The notes beneath the pieces are model-generated. The model saw only the letters and a program-made list of their open reading frames with translations, was not told where the DNA came from and did not search any database. Positions 63,198-64,000 of a stretch of 64,000 nt of DNA are shown here, one piece after another; position 1 is the stretch's first letter, and each line of letters begins with the position of its first letter. A program made the position numbers and the translations under genes. The stretch comes from Christiangramia aestuarii (GTDB lineage: Bacteria; Bacteroidota; Bacteroidia; Flavobacteriales; Flavobacteriaceae), in contig NZ_VJVW01000002.1 in assembly GCF_009735585.1 (NCBI RefSeq), positions 310,001 through 374,000 on the forward strand, in the 5' to 3' direction.

Positions 63198-63217
63198 TCA
63201 TTCTTAAAACTTATAGT

Positions 63218-64000
63218 ATGGCTACCATTTACTTCCTTTATCGCTCCTCCCGTGAACAAGCACCTTTAACGGTACGCTTACAAGATCACGACAGTAACAA
63301 CAAAAAATTTCAGTTTCAGGCCAAAACAGAACTAGAGGTATCCAAACAATACTGGAACACAACCAGACATAAGAAGCGCAACGTAGATGCAGTGGACAAA
63401 AGTAAAATTGCTGAGGTTAATACTGAACTTTCGAAATTAGAGAACTACCTCCTAACCAATTATAAGATTCAAAAACCTGAACCTCATCAAAAAGATTGGC
63501 TTAAAATAACCTTGGAAGAGTATTACAATCCAAAGACTGAAGAAGCCGTTACAAGCGATCTGATAACAGATTGGATTCAAAACATTATAGACAATGCTAA
63601 CACTCGAGAGAACGCAACAGGAAGCCTTGGAATATCTAAAAGCAGAATCAAATCATACCAGACGCTCTTGAACCTTTTTAAACAATACCAAGGGCGTAAA
63701 AAGTATAAGGTAAAAAGTTTGGACATCAAGTTTGGTAAGAATTTCCTGGACTGGATGATTAACTCTCAAAACTATTCAGAGAGCTATGCTAAAAAGAGAA
63801 TTGACGACCTTAAAACAGTCTGCTCTGAAGCTGAAATTAATGGAGTTGAAGTTAGCCCTCAACTAAGAAAAGTAAAAGGAGGCAAGACTAAGAATGATTA
63901 TATCATCTACCTTACTCCTGAAGAGTTGAAAAAGATTGAAAAGACTGAAGTTAAAACTGACTCCCTAGAGAATGTTAAGAAATGGCTTCTATTAGGTTGT
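63218..64000 (+). CDS. Bacteroidota-type tyrosine recombinase/integrase (C-terminus missing)
   Basis: 261 residues seen from ATG 63218, running off the right edge. The N-terminal MATIYFLYRSSREQAPLTVR is an arm-binding domain as in Bacteroidota conjugative and mobilisable elements; then a SAM-like core-binding domain (about 100-210; LLNLFKQYQGRKKYKVKSLD; SESYAKKRIDDLKTVCSEAE). The catalytic domain begins with YLTPEELKKIEK; the R-H-R-Y residues lie beyond the window. With the adjacent tRNA remnant it marks an integrative element to the right. Confidence 0.9.
   Translation, partial: MATIYFLYRSSREQAPLTVRLQDHDSNNKKFQFQAKTELEVSKQYWNTTRHKKRNVDAVDKSKIAEVNTELSKLENYLLTNYKIQKPEPHQKDWLKITLEEYYNPKTEEAVTSDLITDWIQNIIDNANTRENATGSLGISKSRIKSYQTLLNLFKQYQGRKKYKVKSLDIKFGKNFLDWMINSQNYSESYAKKRIDDLKTVCSEAEINGVEVSPQLRKVKGGKTKNDYIIYLTPEELKKIEKTEVKTDSLENVKKWLLLGC

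Larger units (their letters stand above)
62843..63217. other. Element boundary region
   Basis: 375 bases with no gene. From left to right: A+T-rich upstream region of the small gene, terminator hairpin, tRNA-like remnant, an unassigned stretch with an inverted repeat CCCTA...TAGGG (63024-63040), two TGCGTACA direct repeats and the integrase promoter. Confidence 0.6.

Noticed and set aside
1-64000. CRISPR arrays and rRNA genes
   Set aside because: No regularly spaced repeats and no rRNA sequence were recognised.

Overview
The window looks like chromosomal DNA of a marine flavobacterium (Bacteroidota, family Flavobacteriaceae). The protein set would fit the Gramella/Christiangramia group, but that genus-level call is only an inference. 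Supporting signs are the Bacteroidota-type promoters (TTG, 20-23 bases, TAnnTTTG), start codons without clear Shine-Dalgarno sequences, lipoproteins with short Bacteroidota-style signals, and many families typical of the group (DUF5686, MG2/plug proteins, 2TM, Bacteroidota-type integrase).

Positions 1-41.5 kb are ordinary core and accessory chromosome with moderate G+C. In order they hold: a DUF5686 protein running off the left edge; the pyruvate dehydrogenase E1 beta gene; etfB-etfA; a bifunctional-nuclease-like protein; a CNT nucleoside transporter; a BrkB-like protein; thymidylate synthase; two small TonB-C proteins; an ergothioneine pair (egtB-egtD) with a DUF427 gene; a glycogen-binding-like domain; a class V aminotransferase; DHFR and a fructosamine-kinase-like gene; fabD; two paralogous MG2/plug proteins around an amidohydrolase; a DegT aminotransferase; Kdo transferase; two small lipoproteins; an S24 repressor; a metal-export operon (Fur-type regulator, DUF3703, P1B-4 ATPase); stress genes (UspA, KatG); a saccharopine-dehydrogenase-like gene; a DUF2914 membrane protein; a YqiA-like hydrolase; and a WYL regulator.

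Positions 41.55-62.6 kb are visibly more A+T-rich and form a defence island. It has three blocks. (i) A receiver-domain protein of the cyclic-phosphate-processing (cREC) type sits next to an AAA ATPase whose 5' end is separated by a one-base frameshift. (ii) A plus-strand pair encodes an EcsC-like protein and an HNH-like nuclease. (iii) Nine minus-strand genes, 61649 down to 44957, are separated by at most 18 bases or overlap: PLD-SNF2 helicase, adenine methylase, PD-(D/E)XK nuclease, Trp-rich repeat protein, HEPN protein, McrB, McrC, MIT_C protein, and a Cas4-like/DnaQ-like DUF2779 protein. They look like one 16.7-kb transcription unit that joins a methylase/translocase restriction module to a methylation-dependent McrBC module. 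I know no named system with this composition; PglZ/BrxC (BREX) and DrmA/DrmB (DISARM) are absent.

At the right edge, a tRNA-3'-end-like remnant followed by a terminator, then a Bacteroidota tyrosine recombinase running off the window, suggest the boundary of an integrative element that continues to the right. The defence island lies just outside that boundary.

Two regulatory themes recur. Promoters are embedded in upstream terminators (egtB, fabD), and inverted or direct repeats overlap predicted promoter boxes of regulators (S24, Fur-type, integrase).
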